The translations under genes and the position numbers were made by a program. A stretch of DNA of 64,000 bases, from assembly GCF_010730575.1 (NCBI RefSeq), contig NZ_AP022614.1, forward strand, positions 1,488,001 to 1,552,000. The letters are read 5' to 3'. This document shows positions 62,528-64,000 of the stretch, piece by piece. Origin of the DNA: Mycobacterium parmense (GTDB taxonomy: Bacteria > Actinomycetota > Actinomycetes > Mycobacteriales > Mycobacteriaceae). Under the pieces are notes generated by a model, which searched no databases, was not told the DNA's origin, and saw only the letters and a program-made list of their open reading frames with translations. Position 1 is the stretch's first letter. Each line of letters begins with the position of its first letter.

Positions 62528-64000
62528 AAACGTTCATCAACCAAAACGCCAGCGGGAAGATCGGCATCAGGCAGAGGTACTCGATCCATTCCACGAACTT
62601 GCGGAACAGCGGGCTGTAGACGGTGTTGGGCACGACCGCCGCGGCCGTGAGCCCGGCCGCCGGCAGCAGCACCAGGATCGCCACGCTGATCGACACCGAC
62701 AGCGGCGACTGCAGCACCAGCGCGTAGCGGATGACCACCGTCGCGACAATCAGCACGGCCGTCCCGGCCAGGGTGATCGCCTGCCAGCGGTCGACGTACG
62801 AGCGCCCGCGCAGCATGAGGAACCCGGCGCTGAAGCCGGCCAGCAGCAGCGGCAGCCAGCGCTGTCCGGTGTGCGGATCCGCCAGCGCGGTCAGCGTGAC
62901 CACCATCAGCACGCCCAGCCCGGTCAGCAGACCGCCGAGGAACGAGCGGGCGCGCTCGGCCTGCAGCACCACGTCGCGCACCGACGCCGGACCCTCCAGG
63001 ACCGGCCGGCCGCCCTCGGAGCGGACGACGGTCGTGGGCAGGTCGGGGCGAGCCTCGAACACCCAGCGGCTCGTGGCCGAAGGGAACACGGGAAGGCGGA
63101 TGCCGGCCAGCCGCCGCGCGATGGCGGGCGCGCTCTGGTAGCCGAGCACGCAGAGCAGCACGACGCAGGTCAGCAGCGTCACAGCGCTGGTCATCGCGAC
63201 CATGCGGGCGAGCGCGGCGACCGCGGCCACCGCCGCGACGGTGATGATCGCGGTGTACAGGCCCAGTCGACGCCCGGTGAAGCGAAGCCCCATGATCGCG
63301 GCGATGGTGAGGACACCGAAGCCCAGCACCGCCTGCGGCGAACCGACCCCGCCCGGAGGCGCGGCCGCCGCGGCGACGGCCAACGGCGCGAGGCCGCTGA
63401 GCAGGAGCATGTCGCCGACGCCGCGCTCGTGATCGCTGCGGGCACGCGACAGCAGCAACCCGGAGACGCCCAGCACCGCGGCGGCGATCACCGCGGCGAA
63501 GACCGTCGGCAGCCAGGAGTTGTGGTGGAAGCGGAACCAGCCCAGCAACGCGGACCCGGCGATCACACCCGACGCGACCATGGTCGCGCCGACCTGAAGC
63601 GCGACCGTCGGGTCGATAGCGGCGAATCGTTTGCTGAGGTTCGCGGCCACCGCGGTGGAGATGTGCTCGATGACCTGAGAACGGTGCTCGGTGTCCGGGA
63701 TGTACCGGATCCACAGCCGGTCGCCGTCGTACACGTCCTGCTCGGTGAGGGACTGGGTGGCGCGCAGCGGGCTGCCGTCGACCAGGCACAGTGCCCACCT
63801 GCCGCGGCCACTGGCCTCGAGGGTGGGCTCACCCAGCTCGCGCAGGCGGCTGTTCACCACCTTCAGCAGCGGGTCGGTCATCACCGACACCGGGGCGTTG
63901 GCGTCCAGCAGGACGCCGATCTGTACGCCCTCACCGGCCATGATGCCGACGACCACCGCCCTAGGCTGTGAGATGCCCTCAACATCAGGCTGTAATGCTT
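62505..64000 (-). CDS. eccD5: ESX-5 membrane channel component EccD5 (N-terminus cut by window end)
   Basis: Central membrane protein of the ESX-5 complex with an N-terminal ubiquitin-like cytosolic domain (VQIGVLLDANAPVSVM to about residue 90 of the visible part) and eleven predicted hydrophobic helices. The C-terminus is [28 protein letters not shown]. The frame stays open from 63956 to the window end and continues with residues resembling the M. tuberculosis N-terminus (DVEGISQPRAVVVG), so the start codon is outside. A GTG at 63956 would drop this conserved part. 498 residues are visible of about 503. Confidence 0.94.
   Translation of the reverse strand, partial: ALQPDVEGISQPRAVVVGIMAGEGVQIGVLLDANAPVSVMTDPLLKVVNSRLRELGEPTLEASGRGRWALCLVDGSPLRATQSLTEQDVYDGDRLWIRYIPDTEHRSQVIEHISTAVAANLSKRFAAIDPTVALQVGATMVASGVIAGSALLGWFRFHHNSWLPTVFAAVIAAAVLGVSGLLLSRARSDHERGVGDMLLLSGLAPLAVAAAAAPPGGVGSPQAVLGFGVLTIAAIMGLRFTGRRLGLYTAIITVAAVAAVAALARMVAMTSAVTLLTCVVLLCVLGYQSAPAIARRLAGIRLPVFPSATSRWVFEARPDLPTTVVRSEGGRPVLEGPASVRDVVLQAERARSFLGGLLTGLGVLMVVTLTALADPHTGQRWLPLLLAGFSAGFLMLRGRSYVDRWQAITLAGTAVLIVATVVIRYALVLQSPLSVSISVAILVLLPAAGLTAAAVVPNTVYSPLFRKFVEWIEYLCLMPIFPLAFWLMNVYAAIRYR

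Overview
The window is high-GC actinobacterial DNA from a slow-growing Mycobacterium. The evidence is PPE proteins of the SVP subfamily, ESX-5 genes, GarA with its ETTS phosphosite, a KasB-type ketosynthase, ResR/McdR, SecA2 and BacA/Rv1819c. Gene order is collinear, in inverse orientation, with the M. tuberculosis segment from Rv1854c (ndh) to Rv1795 (eccD5), with local insertions and losses. A relative of the M. avium/scrofulaceum/simiae groups is plausible. The species cannot be fixed from sequence reading alone.

Layout. 1-2775: ndh, then ureD-ureG on the minus strand. 2776-9381: an insertion that splits the urease operon. It holds a guanidine-III riboswitch, an agmatinase-family hydrolase with features of a guanidine hydrolase, two translationally coupled PPE genes and an APC-type permease. 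9394-12842: ureF, ureC, ureB, ureA and a thioesterase (minus). 13177-20234: blaI, an M56 peptidase, gnd1, guaB1 (GMP reductase) and two CNNM/CorC-type membrane proteins (plus). 20547-26607: glcB, a vWA membrane protein and a stand-alone KasB paralogue. 26677-33304: gcvB behind a tandem glycine riboswitch, ResR/McdR, a bifunctional-nuclease-domain protein, a MerR regulator, garA and gcvH. 33332-40270: DUF881-sbp-DUF881-pgsA2, secA2 and ilvG. 40365-48908: BacA-like ABC transporter, flavoprotein, VOC protein, divergent TetR and F420-type reductase with twin operators, secreted protease, sterol-desaturase homologue and an NDH-2-like protein. 48905-55770: a Mg2+ region on the minus strand, with an M-box riboswitch followed by three PPE genes, a DUF732 secreted protein and mgtC. 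55865-64000: another PPE, then eccA5-eccE5-mycP5-eccD5 of ESX-5; eccD5 runs off the window.

How genes work together. The most notable proposal is a guanidine assimilation module. A guanidine-sensing RNA controls a hydrolase that would release urea and ammonia. It is embedded inside the operon for urease, the enzyme that breaks down urea, and lies beside the nickel chaperone ureG. The PPE pair and permease may supply transport across the outer and inner membranes. At the other end, Mg2+ starvation sensed by the M-box would induce PPE proteins, probably exported by the adjacent ESX-5 system, together with MgtC. One of these PPE proteins carries a C-terminal tail resembling the MgtC C-terminus.
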